Counted from the first letter of the stretch, positions 53,070 to 62,871 are shown. The stretch: DNA of 64,000 bases from Lachnospiraceae bacterium NC2008 (GCA_000687675.1 JHWS01000005.1:1-64000), one strand, 5' to 3'. Numbers and translations: made by a program. Notes: generated by a model not told the origin, from the letters alone.

Positions 53070-53756
53070 ATGACAAAAAGCGATATACAGAAAACTTTAT
53101 TCTCTATGCAGGATAAGAAATATGCTGCCTTTCAGGCTAAACTTACTCCAAATCTTACTTTGGAAGACTTCATAGGTGTAAGGACACCAGATCTTAAGAA
53201 GTTTGCAAAGCAGCTATTTAAAGAAGATGATTATCAAGAGTTTATAACTAATCTTCCACATAAGTACTTTGATGAAAATCAGCTTCATGCATTTATTATT
53301 GCAGAGATAAAGGACTATGATACTTGCATAAATGAAGTTAATAACTTCTTACCGTATGTAAATAACTGGGCAACCTGCGACCAGCTGTCGCCAAAGTCAT
53401 TTAAAAAGAATAAAGACAAATTACTTAAAGAAATCAAGGTATGGATTAAATCAAAAGAAACCTATACTGTACGATTTGCCATAGGCAATCTTATGAGGCA
53501 CTATCTTGAGGAAGACTTTGATAAGAAATATCCGGAGATGGTGTCAAAGGTTAGGTCAGATGAATACTATATCAATATGATGATCGCATGGTATTTTGCT
53601 ACGGCACTGGCTAAACAGTATGACAGCGTTTTGCCGTATGTAACTGATAACAAGCTGGATGTATGGACACATAATAAAACTATTCAAAAAGCTGTGGAAA
53701 GCGATAGAATAACCTCTCAGCAAAAGGACTACCTTAAGTCATTTAAGAGAAAATAA
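53070..53756 (+). CDS. DNA alkylation repair protein, AlkD-like
   Basis: 228 residues made of HEAT-like helical repeats, as in the AlkD DNA glycosylases that remove N3-/N7-alkylated bases. IGVRTPDLKKFAKQL, NNWATCDQLSPKSF (where the Trp and Asp are the AlkD active-site positions), YTVRFAIGNLM and YINMMIAWYFATAL are in the family order. AGGAGG at 53059-53064 sets the start. The gene is close to the flagellin group, but its function appears independent. Confidence 0.87.
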   Translation: MTKSDIQKTLFSMQDKKYAAFQAKLTPNLTLEDFIGVRTPDLKKFAKQLFKEDDYQEFITNLPHKYFDENQLHAFIIAEIKDYDTCINEVNNFLPYVNNWATCDQLSPKSFKKNKDKLLKEIKVWIKSKETYTVRFAIGNLMRHYLEEDFDKKYPEMVSKVRSDEYYINMMIAWYFATALAKQYDSVLPYVTDNKLDVWTHNKTIQKAVESDRITSQQKDYLKSFKRK

Positions 53757-53800
53757 TAAAACACAGTTAAATAACGGTTAGGAACTGACAGGTTTATTTT
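53755..53800 (+). terminator. Weak two-part stem-loop after the AlkD-like gene
   Basis: An outer AAUAAAAC/GUUUAUU pairing (53755-53762 with 53792-53798) encloses CAGTT (53764-53768) with AACTG (53783-53787). It is followed by T-rich sequence. It is GC-poor, so its strength is uncertain. Confidence 0.4.
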
Positions 53801-53899
53801 TTAATCTAATTTTAATCTTTCTTAAATTAAATATTAAGCTATAGGGTGTACCATATTATCATAAGCAAGAGGGATTGATATATATGGAGGAGAATGATT

Positions 53900-54118
53900 A
53901 TGATTACTTTATTTATAATATTTATGCTTTTAATATTTGGAAAACTTGGCATATTTGCATTAAAAGCTGCCTGGGGTATAACTAAGCTGGTATTTTTCCT
54001 GATGTTCCTTCCGGGAATCCTTATAGTGATGGCATTGGCAGGTCTTATATATCTTGCTTTACCACTACTTATAATAGTTGGCATAGTTTCGCTGTTTACA
54101 AAGGCGGTTAGCAGATAA
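53900..54118 (+). CDS. Small membrane protein (72 aa)
   Basis: Function unknown. Three hydrophobic segments (about 3-17, 27-46, 50-66) cover almost the whole protein; the ends KLGIFALKAAWGITK and LFTKAVSR are the only charged parts. GGAGGAG (53886-53892) is 7 nt before ATG 53900, which I prefer to ATG 53894. It has its own terminator (54143-54170), indicating a monocistronic transcript. Confidence 0.65.
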   Translation: MITLFIIFMLLIFGKLGIFALKAAWGITKLVFFLMFLPGILIVMALAGLIYLALPLLIIVGIVSLFTKAVSR

Positions 54119-54142
54119 ATTAAGTAAAATATAGGAATTATT

Positions 54143-54170
54143 GGGTGAGCCTGTGAGGTTCACCCTTTTT
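54143..54170 (+). terminator. Terminator after the small membrane protein
   Basis: GGGTGAGCC (54143-54151) pairs with GGTTCACCC (54157-54165, one G-T pair) around TGTGA, followed by five T. Confidence 0.9.
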
Positions 54171-54301
54171 GTTTAATATCGTTATTAGAAAAAACTTGCA
54201 CTTGTGGAAGCAAAGGTTAAAATATAAGTCATCAAGAAATATGATAGAGTATAAGCATACTCAGTAATGGCAAAAAATAGAAGGAAGTTATATATAACAC
54301 A

Positions 54302-55366
54302 ATGAAACATAAAATGAGATATAACCGGATACTCCTTATTCTTGTTTTGGCGTGTACGTTAACCGCATGCAAGGGTAATAAAAAAGCTTCTGATTCGGCA
54401 GATAGTAGCTTGACAGAGGATTCCCTGACAGTAGAAACTATTTTGGATAACGAAGGCGATAATAATGAAGCTGGCATAAGAAAAGGAAATTATGAAGATA
54501 TCGATGTTAGCCTTTTAACTGAAGAGGAGAAGTTATACTGGGAGTTTCTATGCGATAAGGGAGTTCTTGTAGAGACACCTTTAAGTGACAGGATGCTTTC
54601 ATCTGAAGGTAGTTATGATTTGGAAGGCCTTCTTAATAACCTGGCCAAAAATAACGATAATTTCTCTAACTGCCATATTGGTGATGTAGGTTACGCATTT
54701 ATTGACTGCGGACTGGATGGAGAAAAAGAATTGGCTATAGTATGTAAGCTATATAATGATACTGTTGAAAATGACTATATGCCTTGTATTTTTGTTGTTA
54801 AGGCCTATGATGGAAAACTGTCGCTGATTGACGTCGAAACATCTTATGGGAAATATAATACGGTTATGAACCAGGCAGGGTATATAGTTTACGGTGGTGA
54901 TGCAAATGAAAAAATCCACCACGAGACTATTAAATATATAGATAAAGATGGTGTAGTTAACCATGTATATACAAAAGATGCCAACACAGGGCTGAAAAAT
55001 GCTGAGATTCCAGATGATTATCTGCCAGACGATATGTTAGACGGACAGGAATGGACTGATTCTGAGAAGTACTTCGAATGTGATGTATATAACTTTGAGG
55101 ATTATTATTGGCATACCATCAAAGACTATGACGATGAATATAAAAAGTATATGGACAACTATAGAAAAGGTTATTTATTCTCATTCAAGAACCAGAGCGG
55201 TGAGAGCCAGATGCCTGACGAAGAAGAATGTAAGAAATACGATGAAAACGGCTTAAATTGTCTGGATGGTCAGGAACTTGAAGATGTCCTTAAGTCAAGA
55301 AATGAGGAGTTTGGAATAACAGATGATATCGTTAATGCAGATGTGATAAAATGGTCTAGTCTTTAG
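54302..55366 (+). CDS. Putative lipoprotein (tandem paralog 1)
   Basis: A 354-residue exported lipoprotein: an N-terminal basic region, hydrophobic segment and lipobox LTAC (Cys23), then an acidic Ser/Asp-rich spacer and a globular domain. Shared with the next protein are SSEGSYDLEGLL, FIDCGLDGEKELAI, NQAGYIVYGG, TIKYIDKDG, and the C-terminal VLKSRNEEFGITD. The ISDCGLDG-type segment suggests a repeat-containing, VCBS/DUF-like outer domain, but I do not recognise a family. It may sense or bind an extracellular substrate. Confidence 0.72.
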   Translation: MKHKMRYNRILLILVLACTLTACKGNKKASDSADSSLTEDSLTVETILDNEGDNNEAGIRKGNYEDIDVSLLTEEEKLYWEFLCDKGVLVETPLSDRMLSSEGSYDLEGLLNNLAKNNDNFSNCHIGDVGYAFIDCGLDGEKELAIVCKLYNDTVENDYMPCIFVVKAYDGKLSLIDVETSYGKYNTVMNQAGYIVYGGDANEKIHHETIKYIDKDGVVNHVYTKDANTGLKNAEIPDDYLPDDMLDGQEWTDSEKYFECDVYNFEDYYWHTIKDYDDEYKKYMDNYRKGYLFSFKNQSGESQMPDEEECKKYDENGLNCLDGQELEDVLKSRNEEFGITDDIVNADVIKWSSL

Positions 55367-55396
55367 ATTGATTAAGATGTTATGAGGAGAGAGAAT

Positions 55397-56437
55397 ATGA
55401 AAAGATTAACAACAATTGCCCTTATGGCGATTACTTCAGCAGCCTTAGTAACAGGCTGCGGCAAAAATCCAGAGAAAGAAAAGCAGGTAGATAGTATAGT
55501 CCTTCCTTCCAGCACTTCTTCAGTAGCAGAAACCCCGGAAACAGACAGCACAGGAACAGATCAGCAGACTGTAACAGTAGATGCTGATTCTGAAACCTTA
55601 TACATGAACTATATTAAGAATGGTGAAGGGCTGGTAACAGCTCCTGACAACAATCGAATCTACTCATCTGCAGGGGATTATTCCTTTGATGACCTACTTG
55701 ATATGGTTTCTAAGAATATAGAGTTATTTGATACATATCATATTGAAGGAATCAAGTATTCACTTATAGATTGCGGCCTTGATGGTAACAAGGAACTGGC
55801 TGTTACATGTGATGTCTGCTGCGATGATGATGGCAGGGATGAATTTTTTCAGCCAACACTTATCATCAAAGACTTTGGTGGTCAGCTTAAGCTTATAGAC
55901 GTAGAACTTACATATTACAGATTCTGGACTGATATTAATCAGGCTGGTTATGTTGTATATGCCGGTTCAGGCGGAGCAGCTCTCTTTGTTAATACAATAA
56001 AATATATAGATAAAGATGGCAATGTCAGCCATGTATATACTATGGACGGCAATAATGGTCTTCCAAGAGCAGAGATTCCTTCTTCATATTTGCCGGAAGA
56101 CCTTCAGTATGATCAGGACTGGTCTGACGGTGATAGCTATTATGAATGTGATGCTTACAACTTTGAGGAATTTAGCTGGGATGATTCAAAAGGCTATGAA
56201 GCCGAATATGAAGCATATTTAGAAGAATACAGAAATAAATATTTCTTCGCTTTTATCGATCCAAGTGAAAATTATGTGATACCTGATGATATTACTTGCG
56301 AAAAATATGATTCACATGATATAACATACTATGACGGTAATCAGCTTGATTCCGTATTAAAGTCCAGAGAAGCTGAGTTTGGCATAACAGATGAGATTAA
56401 GAATGCCGGCGAGATTGAATGGACCGAATTAAACTAG
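55397..56437 (+). CDS. Putative lipoprotein (tandem paralog 2)
   Basis: 346 residues with lipobox VTGC (MKRLTTIALMAITSAALVTG then Cys) and a Thr/Ser-rich spacer. The globular part has the same block order as the preceding protein (IYSSAGDYSFDDLLDMV, IDCGLDGNKELAV, INQAGYVVYAG, TIKYIDKDGNVSHVYT, VLKSREAEFGITD), so the two arose by duplication. GAGGAGAG sits 5 nt before ATG 55397; an in-frame ATG at 55382 is less likely. Its end overlaps the upstream in-frame extension of the GT2 gene. Confidence 0.72.
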   Translation: MKRLTTIALMAITSAALVTGCGKNPEKEKQVDSIVLPSSTSSVAETPETDSTGTDQQTVTVDADSETLYMNYIKNGEGLVTAPDNNRIYSSAGDYSFDDLLDMVSKNIELFDTYHIEGIKYSLIDCGLDGNKELAVTCDVCCDDDGRDEFFQPTLIIKDFGGQLKLIDVELTYYRFWTDINQAGYVVYAGSGGAALFVNTIKYIDKDGNVSHVYTMDGNNGLPRAEIPSSYLPEDLQYDQDWSDGDSYYECDAYNFEEFSWDDSKGYEAEYEAYLEEYRNKYFFAFIDPSENYVIPDDITCEKYDSHDITYYDGNQLDSVLKSREAEFGITDEIKNAGEIEWTELN

Positions 56438-56451
56438 TCAGGGAGGCGAAG

Positions 56452-57216
56452 ATGCTTTCAATCGTTATTCCAACATACAATGAAAAAGACAATATTGCTC
56501 CGCTTCTTGAAAGAATTCACGGGGCACTTCCAGGAATAGAGCATGAAGTTATATTTGTAGATGACAGTAAGGATGAAACTCCGGCTGTTATTGAAGAGAT
56601 AGCAAAGAGTGACAGTACAGTAGTACTTCATCATAGAGAGAACGAAAAGGGACTTGCAACTGCGGTTGTTAAAGGATTCAGCCTTGCAAAGGGCGATTTT
56701 GTTGCCTGCATGGACGCTGATCTTCAGCATCCACCAGAGGTTTTACTCGATATGCATACAGCTATGCTTGCAGGTGCAGATATGGCTATACCAAGCAGAT
56801 TTATACCTGGCGGTTCAGATGGCGGACTTAACTTATGGAGAAAGTTTGTATCTGGCACAGCAAGATACATAGGAAAAATTCTTCTTCCTTGCCTTAGAAA
56901 GATTACAGATCCTACCAGTGGACTGTTTATGGTTAAGAGAGAACTTCTTGAAGGAGCCCAGCTCAATCCAATAGGCTGGAAGATTATGATAGAAGTAATC
57001 GCTATGTGTCAGGTTAAGAAGGTTCTTGAAACACCTTACGTATTCCACGACAGGGAAAATGGCGAATCTAAGCTTTCTACAAAGGTAACAATCGAGTATC
57101 TGAAGCAGGTTTGGCACCTAAGATTCCATGCTGCCAACAATGGTAAAGGCATGAAGATTATGAGATGGAGCCCTGAGAAACTTGCAGAACGAATAGAGGC
57201 TTCAAAACAAGCATGA
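56452..57216 (+). CDS. Dolichyl-phosphate mannosyltransferase-like GT2 glycosyltransferase
   Basis: 254 residues: LSIVIPTYNEKDNI, FVDDSKDET, ENEKGLATAVVKGF, MDADLQHPPE (metal-binding DXD) and ITDPTSGLFMVKRE are the DPM1/GtrB-type GT2 motifs. There are no C-terminal membrane helices, so it is the short soluble kind. The frame extends to 56419, but GGGAGG (56441-56446) five bases before ATG 56452 fixes the start. It could make polyprenyl-phosphate mannose or glucose for the GT39-like protein at 49219; manC lies at the far end of the window. Confidence 0.87.
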   Translation: MLSIVIPTYNEKDNIAPLLERIHGALPGIEHEVIFVDDSKDETPAVIEEIAKSDSTVVLHHRENEKGLATAVVKGFSLAKGDFVACMDADLQHPPEVLLDMHTAMLAGADMAIPSRFIPGGSDGGLNLWRKFVSGTARYIGKILLPCLRKITDPTSGLFMVKRELLEGAQLNPIGWKIMIEVIAMCQVKKVLETPYVFHDRENGESKLSTKVTIEYLKQVWHLRFHAANNGKGMKIMRWSPEKLAERIEASKQA

Positions 57217-57228
57217 TCAGATAATTAT

Positions 57229-57262
57229 GGGGACTGATAGATATACTACAGTCCTCTTTTTA
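57229..57262 (+). terminator. Terminator after the GT2 gene
   Basis: GGGGACTG (57229-57236) pairs with CAGTCCTC (57248-57255), with an inner TAG/CTA pairing, then TTTTTATT. Confidence 0.85.
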
Positions 57263-57275
57263 TTCTTATAAAAAC

Positions 57276-57303
57276 TAACGTGCGTTAACGGCGCGCTATA
57301 GCG
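57276..57303. promoter_or_regulatory. Palindromic elements before the RND transporter gene
   Basis: TAACG-TG-CGTTA (57276-57287), then the palindrome CGCTATAGCG (57294-57303) abutting the GGAGG ribosome site (57303-57307). The first looks like an operator half-site pair of the kind used by TetR-type efflux repressors; the second could hairpin in the mRNA. There is no regulator gene next to it, so the reading is tentative. Confidence 0.4.
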
Positions 57304-57317
57304 GAGGAAAAGAGAAA

Positions 57318-60300
57318 ATGCCTAAAATGAGCGTAAAGAAACCATTTACCGTGCTGGTTATGGTTGCGTCACTTATTTTACTTGGATATGTCAGTCTTAC
57401 GAAAATGCAGATGGACCTGCTTCCTAAGATTAATCTGCCATACATACTTGTTGTTACTACATATCCAGGAGCCAGCCCTGAAAAGGTAGAGTCCACGGTG
57501 TGTGAACCATTAGAGGCTAATCTTGGAACTATATCAGGTGTTAAAAATGTTTTTAGTATCTCTTATGAAAACTACGGTATTGTAGAGCTTGAATTCGAGG
57601 ATGGTACTGACCTTGATAGTGTTATGGTTAAGGTATCTACTGCTATAGATACAACCAGTGCGGCATTTCCGGAGGAGTGTGGAACACCTTCTATCATGGA
57701 ACTTTCTACTGATATGATGGCCAATGAATATGTGGCTGTCAGTTATGAGGGAAAGGATATAACCGAGCTGTCTGACTTTGTAAACGAAGTTGTTAAGCCT
57801 GAACTTGAAAGGCAGGACGGTGTTGCCAGCATATCTACAACAGGTCTTATTAATGAGACTGTTTCTATAGACCTTGATCAGAAAAAAGTTGATGAACTTA
57901 ATGACAAGATTCTTGCTAAGGCCAATGATGCGTTAGACGAAGCTATGGAGCAACTTGACGATGCTAAGAGTGAACTTGAAAAAGCCCAGAAGGAGCTTAA
58001 TGACGGCAAGCAGGAGCTTAAGGACGGCGAGCAGGAAATTGCCGACAATGAGCAGAAAATTAAAGATGGGCAGAAAGAACTTGATGATGCTGAGAAGGAA
58101 CTAGCTGATGCCAAGGATGAGTTAAAGGAAAAGCAGGAAGAAACGTATAAGGAACTTGCAACTGCTTCAGAAAATCTTGAAGCTCTTGAAACATATCAGG
58201 CACAGCTTGTTAGCCAGGAAGCGTCACTTAAGGCTACAGAGATGGCTATAGATACGATTAACGAGAAGATGCCATCTTCCAGTGAAAGACAGCAGATGGA
58301 AAGCGGTCTTACACAGATGACATCGGCTATTGATCGTATGAATACAGCTATCGAAGGACTTGAGGATTGTAAAGAAGGTATTGATGGCAATGACAATGAG
58401 TTAATAGATTCTGACGTTATGGCAATAGGATCCCTTAATGGGGCAAGAACTGCCATAGGAGAAATTAACGATTCTCTTTCGTCTAGTGGTCAGCAGGGAC
58501 TTCCAGTTAATAATACAGAACCTAGCTCTATGACCTATTCTCAGGCGAAGGGTGAAATTGATGGTTACATTACTGGAGTTAGTGCAGTTAAATCAGGTCT
58601 TGTAACTAAAAAATCTCAGCTTGAATCAGCTAAGAGTGGTCTAGAAAAAGCTGAAGACCTTAAGGATAGATATGAAACTGAAAAAACATCTCTTGAACTT
58701 GAGGTAAAAGTTACAAAAGAGATTATTAAGAAGTACGAGTCAGCCCTTGAGGATCTGGGAGTTACATATACATCAATAGAAGAAGCTAAGATGAAGGCTT
58801 CTTCAGAGTTTGCAGCGGCAGATGCTCAGATTAAAGACGGGGAAAATACTGTTGAAGCATCTAGAAAACAACTTGAAAGTGCTATGGATACCATAGATTC
58901 TGCCAGAGAGCAGCTTACATCTGGCTGGGACCAGATAGAAGATGGTCAGAAGCAGATTGATGACGGCTGGGAGCAGTACTATGACGGCTTAGATGAGTTT
59001 GAAAAGCAGAAGGAAGATGCCCTTAAGAAGGCCAATGCCGATGCTCTTCTTACACTTGATACTCTTTCTGGACTTGTATATGCCCAGAACTTTGAGATGC
59101 CAGCCGGCTACATTGATGATAAGAATTCCAACTCATGGCTTCTTAAGATTGGTGATAATTTTGATAGCTTAGATGAGATGGAGAATATGGTTCTTTGCAA
59201 TATTGATGGTGTAGGAGATGTACATCTTAAGGATGTTGCAAATATAACTATTATAAATAATGCAGATACAACCTATACAAAGCTTGGAACAGAAGATTCA
59301 GTTATTCTGTCTATTTTCAAGGCTTCTACTGCCGGAACTAACGATGTAAGTAAGGCGTGTAACAAGGCAATAGATAAACTTGAGAAGAAGTATGATGGCC
59401 TTAACATCATGATTATGATGGACCAGGGTGACTATATCGAGATGATTGTTGGCAACGTTGTTAACAACATGGTTATCGGTGCTATCCTTGCTATTATCAT
59501 ACTTGCTATCTTCTTAAAAGATGTTATGCCGACTATAGTAGTTGCTATCAGTATTCCTCTTAGTGTGCTTACCTGTCTTGTGTGTATGTACTTCTCAGGA
59601 ATATCTCTTAACATGATGTCCCTTTCAGGTATGGCACTTGGTATAGGTATGCTTGTTGATAACTCTATAGTTGTTATCGAGAATATCTACCGACTTCGAG
59701 GACGAGGAGTAGAAGCGCCAAGAGCTGCAGTTCAGGGTACAAGGCAGGTGGCAGGCGCTGTTATATCTTCAACACTTACAACAGTTTGCGTCTTTGTTCC
59801 TATGGTATTTACAACAGGACTTGTACGAGAACTGATGCTTCCTATGTCACTTACTATTATCTACTGTCTGTTAGCGTCATTATTCATCGCTATGACTGTT
59901 GTACCAGCAGCATCATCAACCCTTCTTAGAAAGACCAAGCCTAAGAAGCATCCTCTTTTTGATAAGGTGCAGGATGTATATGGAAAAGTTCTTGGATTCT
60001 TTCTTAAGGTGAAGATTATTCCATTAACAGCAGCATTTGGCCTCTTGATACTAAGTGTATGGCTGGTTCTTAGAATGGGTATCGTTATGGTCCCTAACAT
60101 GGTTTCTAATCAGGTTCAGGCAACTATCACATTTGACGAAGATGCTAAGCGTGAAGATGTATACAAGCAGATGGATGTCATCATAGAGGATATCACTGCT
60201 ATAGATGGCGTTGGCTCTGTAGGTATTATGACAGGCGATGGCTCGTCTCTCTTTGCAGATATGGGGCAGGATGATTTCCGTACCTATTCGGTTATGATTA

Positions 60301-61823
60301 CTACGGAAGATGAAAATGCTGGCGCCGGCGTTGTGGAAGGTATTAACTCTGCCTTGGAAGAGATTGGTAAGAAGCACGGGGTAGAACTTAAGATAGAGCA
60401 GACTATGTCTATGGATGCTATGCTAGGCTCTGGACTTTCTATATCTGTATACGGCGATGATATGGATAAGCTTCTTGGAATAAGTGAAGATATTATGGAT
60501 ATCGTTGGTCAGGTTAAGGGCTTTACTGAAATCTCCAATGGACAGGAAGCAGCTGACCAGGTTCTACATCTTAATATTGATAAAGACTTCGCTATGAGTA
60601 AGGGGCTTTCTGTAGCCCAGATTTATCAGGAACTTGCTGGTAAGATGACTACATCAAAGCAGGCTATTACTGTAACAATTAACGGTAAGGATATGGAGGT
60701 TCAGGTTGTCAATGATCTTGATCCAATTACTGTTGAAAATATTCTTGATTATACATTTACAGTTCAGAATACTGATTCAGAAGGAAAGGTTACTGAAGAA
60801 GAAATCAAATTAAAAGAGTTTGCCAAGATGGAAACTCAGGATGGTTATAGTGCTATTAACAGAAAGAACCAGACCAGATATATTACTATATCTGCTGCTG
60901 TAGAAGATGGTTATAATACAGCCCTTCTTTCGAGAAAGCTTCAGCCGCTTCTTGATAAATATGACATGCCAGATGGTTACTCTATGGAAGTGGGCGGTGA
61001 GACAGAATCTGTTAATGAGATGGTTACGCAGATGAGTCTTCTTATAGCTATGGGTATAGCATTTATCTACTTTGTTATGGTTGCACAGTTCCAGAGCCTG
61101 CTTAGTCCCTTTATCGTTATCTTTACACTTCCGCTGGCATTTACCGGAGGTATGTTAGTACTTTGGGCAACAGGAGAGCAGATATCTATTATTGCTATCA
61201 TGGGCTTTATAGTCCTACTGGGTACGGTTGTTAACAATGGTATCGTCTTCGTTGATTACACCAACCAGCTGAGAAAAGGCGGTATGGAAAGACATGCAGC
61301 CCTTATAGCTACAGGTAAGACACGTATGCGTCCTATCCTTATGACAGCTTTAACTACTATCCTTGCTGAATCCAGTATGATATTTGGCGATGATATGGGT
61401 AGTCAGATGGGACGAGGTATGGCACTTGTTATAGCAGGTGGTCTTGCTTATTCAACCTTGATGACCCTATTTATCATCCCTGTTATGTATGACATACTCT
61501 TTAAGAAGGCGCCTCTTGATGTTGATCTTGGAAGTGAAAATCTTGATGATGTACCGGATGATGCCAAGGAGTTTATGGAACAGCAGAAGGCAGCTATGGG
61601 CCTGCAACTGGCAGCTGTAGGAGGTGGAACTATTTCGGTAGAAGAAGAGCCTCGAAAAGGAAAGGCTAAAAAGAAACGAAGAAAGCCTGCTAAGTCTACT
61701 TCGGAGGGAATAAGCTTAACCGATGCATATAATGTTTCTGAAACAGAAGATGTAAGCTTAGACTTAAGCGAAGAACAGAGTGATATCCAGGAACTGACAG
61801 ACTCAGAAGATAATATGGAATAA
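57318..61823 (+). CDS. RND-family efflux transporter permease with a large coiled-coil insertion
   Basis: 1501 residues, against about 1030 for AcrB. The RND core is duplicated: helix 1 near 12-30, porter segment PYILVVTTYPGASPEKVE, then membrane helices from about 715, with the proton-relay segment GMALGIGMLVDNSIVVIENIYRL near 771-793 (Asp in LVDNS). A second half begins near 890 and ends with GTVVNNGIVFVDYTNQL. The extra length is an insertion of about 375 residues (about 195-570), a highly charged coiled coil with repeated DGxxEL units, placed inside a PN2-like region. The C-terminal tail of about 75 residues is basic then acidic. No adaptor gene is nearby. GGAGG lies 10 nt before ATG. Confidence 0.9.
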   Translation: MPKMSVKKPFTVLVMVASLILLGYVSLTKMQMDLLPKINLPYILVVTTYPGASPEKVESTVCEPLEANLGTISGVKNVFSISYENYGIVELEFEDGTDLDSVMVKVSTAIDTTSAAFPEECGTPSIMELSTDMMANEYVAVSYEGKDITELSDFVNEVVKPELERQDGVASISTTGLINETVSIDLDQKKVDELNDKILAKANDALDEAMEQLDDAKSELEKAQKELNDGKQELKDGEQEIADNEQKIKDGQKELDDAEKELADAKDELKEKQEETYKELATASENLEALETYQAQLVSQEASLKATEMAIDTINEKMPSSSERQQMESGLTQMTSAIDRMNTAIEGLEDCKEGIDGNDNELIDSDVMAIGSLNGARTAIGEINDSLSSSGQQGLPVNNTEPSSMTYSQAKGEIDGYITGVSAVKSGLVTKKSQLESAKSGLEKAEDLKDRYETEKTSLELEVKVTKEIIKKYESALEDLGVTYTSIEEAKMKASSEFAAADAQIKDGENTVEASRKQLESAMDTIDSAREQLTSGWDQIEDGQKQIDDGWEQYYDGLDEFEKQKEDALKKANADALLTLDTLSGLVYAQNFEMPAGYIDDKNSNSWLLKIGDNFDSLDEMENMVLCNIDGVGDVHLKDVANITIINNADTTYTKLGTEDSVILSIFKASTAGTNDVSKACNKAIDKLEKKYDGLNIMIMMDQGDYIEMIVGNVVNNMVIGAILAIIILAIFLKDVMPTIVVAISIPLSVLTCLVCMYFSGISLNMMSLSGMALGIGMLVDNSIVVIENIYRLRGRGVEAPRAAVQGTRQVAGAVISSTLTTVCVFVPMVFTTGLVRELMLPMSLTIIYCLLASLFIAMTVVPAASSTLLRKTKPKKHPLFDKVQDVYGKVLGFFLKVKIIPLTAAFGLLILSVWLVLRMGIVMVPNMVSNQVQATITFDEDAKREDVYKQMDVIIEDITAIDGVGSVGIMTGDGSSLFADMGQDDFRTYSVMITTEDENAGAGVVEGINSALEEIGKKHGVELKIEQTMSMDAMLGSGLSISVYGDDMDKLLGISEDIMDIVGQVKGFTEISNGQEAADQVLHLNIDKDFAMSKGLSVAQIYQELAGKMTTSKQAITVTINGKDMEVQVVNDLDPITVENILDYTFTVQNTDSEGKVTEEEIKLKEFAKMETQDGYSAINRKNQTRYITISAAVEDGYNTALLSRKLQPLLDKYDMPDGYSMEVGGETESVNEMVTQMSLLIAMGIAFIYFVMVAQFQSLLSPFIVIFTLPLAFTGGMLVLWATGEQISIIAIMGFIVLLGTVVNNGIVFVDYTNQLRKGGMERHAALIATGKTRMRPILMTALTTILAESSMIFGDDMGSQMGRGMALVIAGGLAYSTLMTLFIIPVMYDILFKKAPLDVDLGSENLDDVPDDAKEFMEQQKAAMGLQLAAVGGGTISVEEEPRKGKAKKKRRKPAKSTSEGISLTDAYNVSETEDVSLDLSEEQSDIQELTDSEDNME

Positions 61824-61830
61824 TATAACT

Positions 61831-61866
61831 AATCCCCTTAGGAAGAATATTTCTAAGGGGATTTTT
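61831..61866 (+). terminator. Terminator between the RND transporter and the AEC transporter genes
   Basis: AATCCCCTTAG (61831-61841) and CTAAGGGGATT (61853-61863) form a perfect 11-bp stem followed by T-run; it likely ends both the RND transcript and, on the minus strand, the AEC gene, whose 3' end is at 61893. Confidence 0.9.
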
Positions 61867-61892
61867 GTATCTTAATCCTATACTAAATAATA

Positions 61893-62819
61893 TTAAAACA
61901 GGAAAGTTAAAAGAGGCAGGGTAAGTATACAGCTAAGTGTACTGACAAGTAATACGTTAGCAGCAAGTTTTTCCTCACTGTGATGAATCTCTGCCAGATT
62001 AAGTATGATTGAAGCACAAGGTGTTCCGGCAAGTACAACCAGACTGGCTCTAAACGTTATAGGGAGGTTTATCCAAAGTGTTATGCCATATACAAATAGT
62101 GGGAATACCAGCTGCTTACAAAGGCATATAAGATATATAAAAGGGTTGGAGAATAAAACCGATGGTTTTATGGTTGCAAGCCTTATGCCAAGGATAAACA
62201 TACAAACCGGAGTCGTCATCCTTCCTAGAAGAGATACTGAGTCATGAACTATAACAGGAATATGATTTTTGACACCTGTTGCAACAAGAATTAATACAAA
62301 GAAAAATGCTACAGTTGTAGGATTTAACAAAGCTGCCTTAGGTGTCATATACTTCTTATCCATAGTCAGACAGTATACCCCCAGAGTAAACACGATAAGG
62401 TTCATAGAAACTACGAATATTGAAGAGTAGCATGCCACCTCAGGACTGGTTGGATATAAAGCCTTAACCAGAGGCATACCAAAGAATCCTACATTACCCA
62501 GTACTGAACCTATAGTTAATATTCTATATTTGCTTATCTGAAACTTCTTTCTAAGAACAAGATACATAATCAAAACAAAAAGTATCTGTACTACAAGAGA
62601 TGCAACTAAGAACATCCCAAGATAATATATCTTCCTGCCTGTATAATCCATATCGATAAATGCATTAATTATCATACAAGGTCCAAGTATATATATTAAT
62701 ATTGCTGAAAGTGTAGAAAGATGCTCTGCCTTGGCATGATGTGTCTTATACAAAGCATATCCTGGAAGCATATACATCAGCATCAAAAGAACATTACTAA
62801 GTGTAATCGAGAAACTCAT
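61893..62819 (-). CDS. AEC-family transporter (auxin efflux carrier-like)
   Basis: 308 residues with ten membrane helices in two inverted halves of five. VLGNVGFFGMPLVKAL is the characteristic helix 4 with its Asn-Gly-Phe crossover, and VVLAGTPCASIILNLAEIH is the matching one in the second half. AEC members export small organic anions such as malate; the substrate here is unknown. On the minus strand GGAGGTG (62826-62832) lies six bases before ATG 62819; an in-frame start 15 bases upstream is less good. Confidence 0.87.
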   Translation of the reverse strand: MSFSITLSNVLLMLMYMLPGYALYKTHHAKAEHLSTLSAILIYILGPCMIINAFIDMDYTGRKIYYLGMFLVASLVVQILFVLIMYLVLRKKFQISKYRILTIGSVLGNVGFFGMPLVKALYPTSPEVACYSSIFVVSMNLIVFTLGVYCLTMDKKYMTPKAALLNPTTVAFFFVLILVATGVKNHIPVIVHDSVSLLGRMTTPVCMFILGIRLATIKPSVLFSNPFIYLICLCKQLVFPLFVYGITLWINLPITFRASLVVLAGTPCASIILNLAEIHHSEEKLAANVLLVSTLSCILTLPLLTFLF

Positions 62820-62871
62820 CCGGTTCACCTCCACGGCCTTATTCGGCCCTCACCCGTGATTTATGCCCGTA

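Noticed and set aside
57900-58150. Possible tandem DNA repeats in the RND gene
   Set aside because: The repetition is at the protein level (coiled-coil heptads and DGxxEL units); codons vary, so it is not a DNA repeat array.
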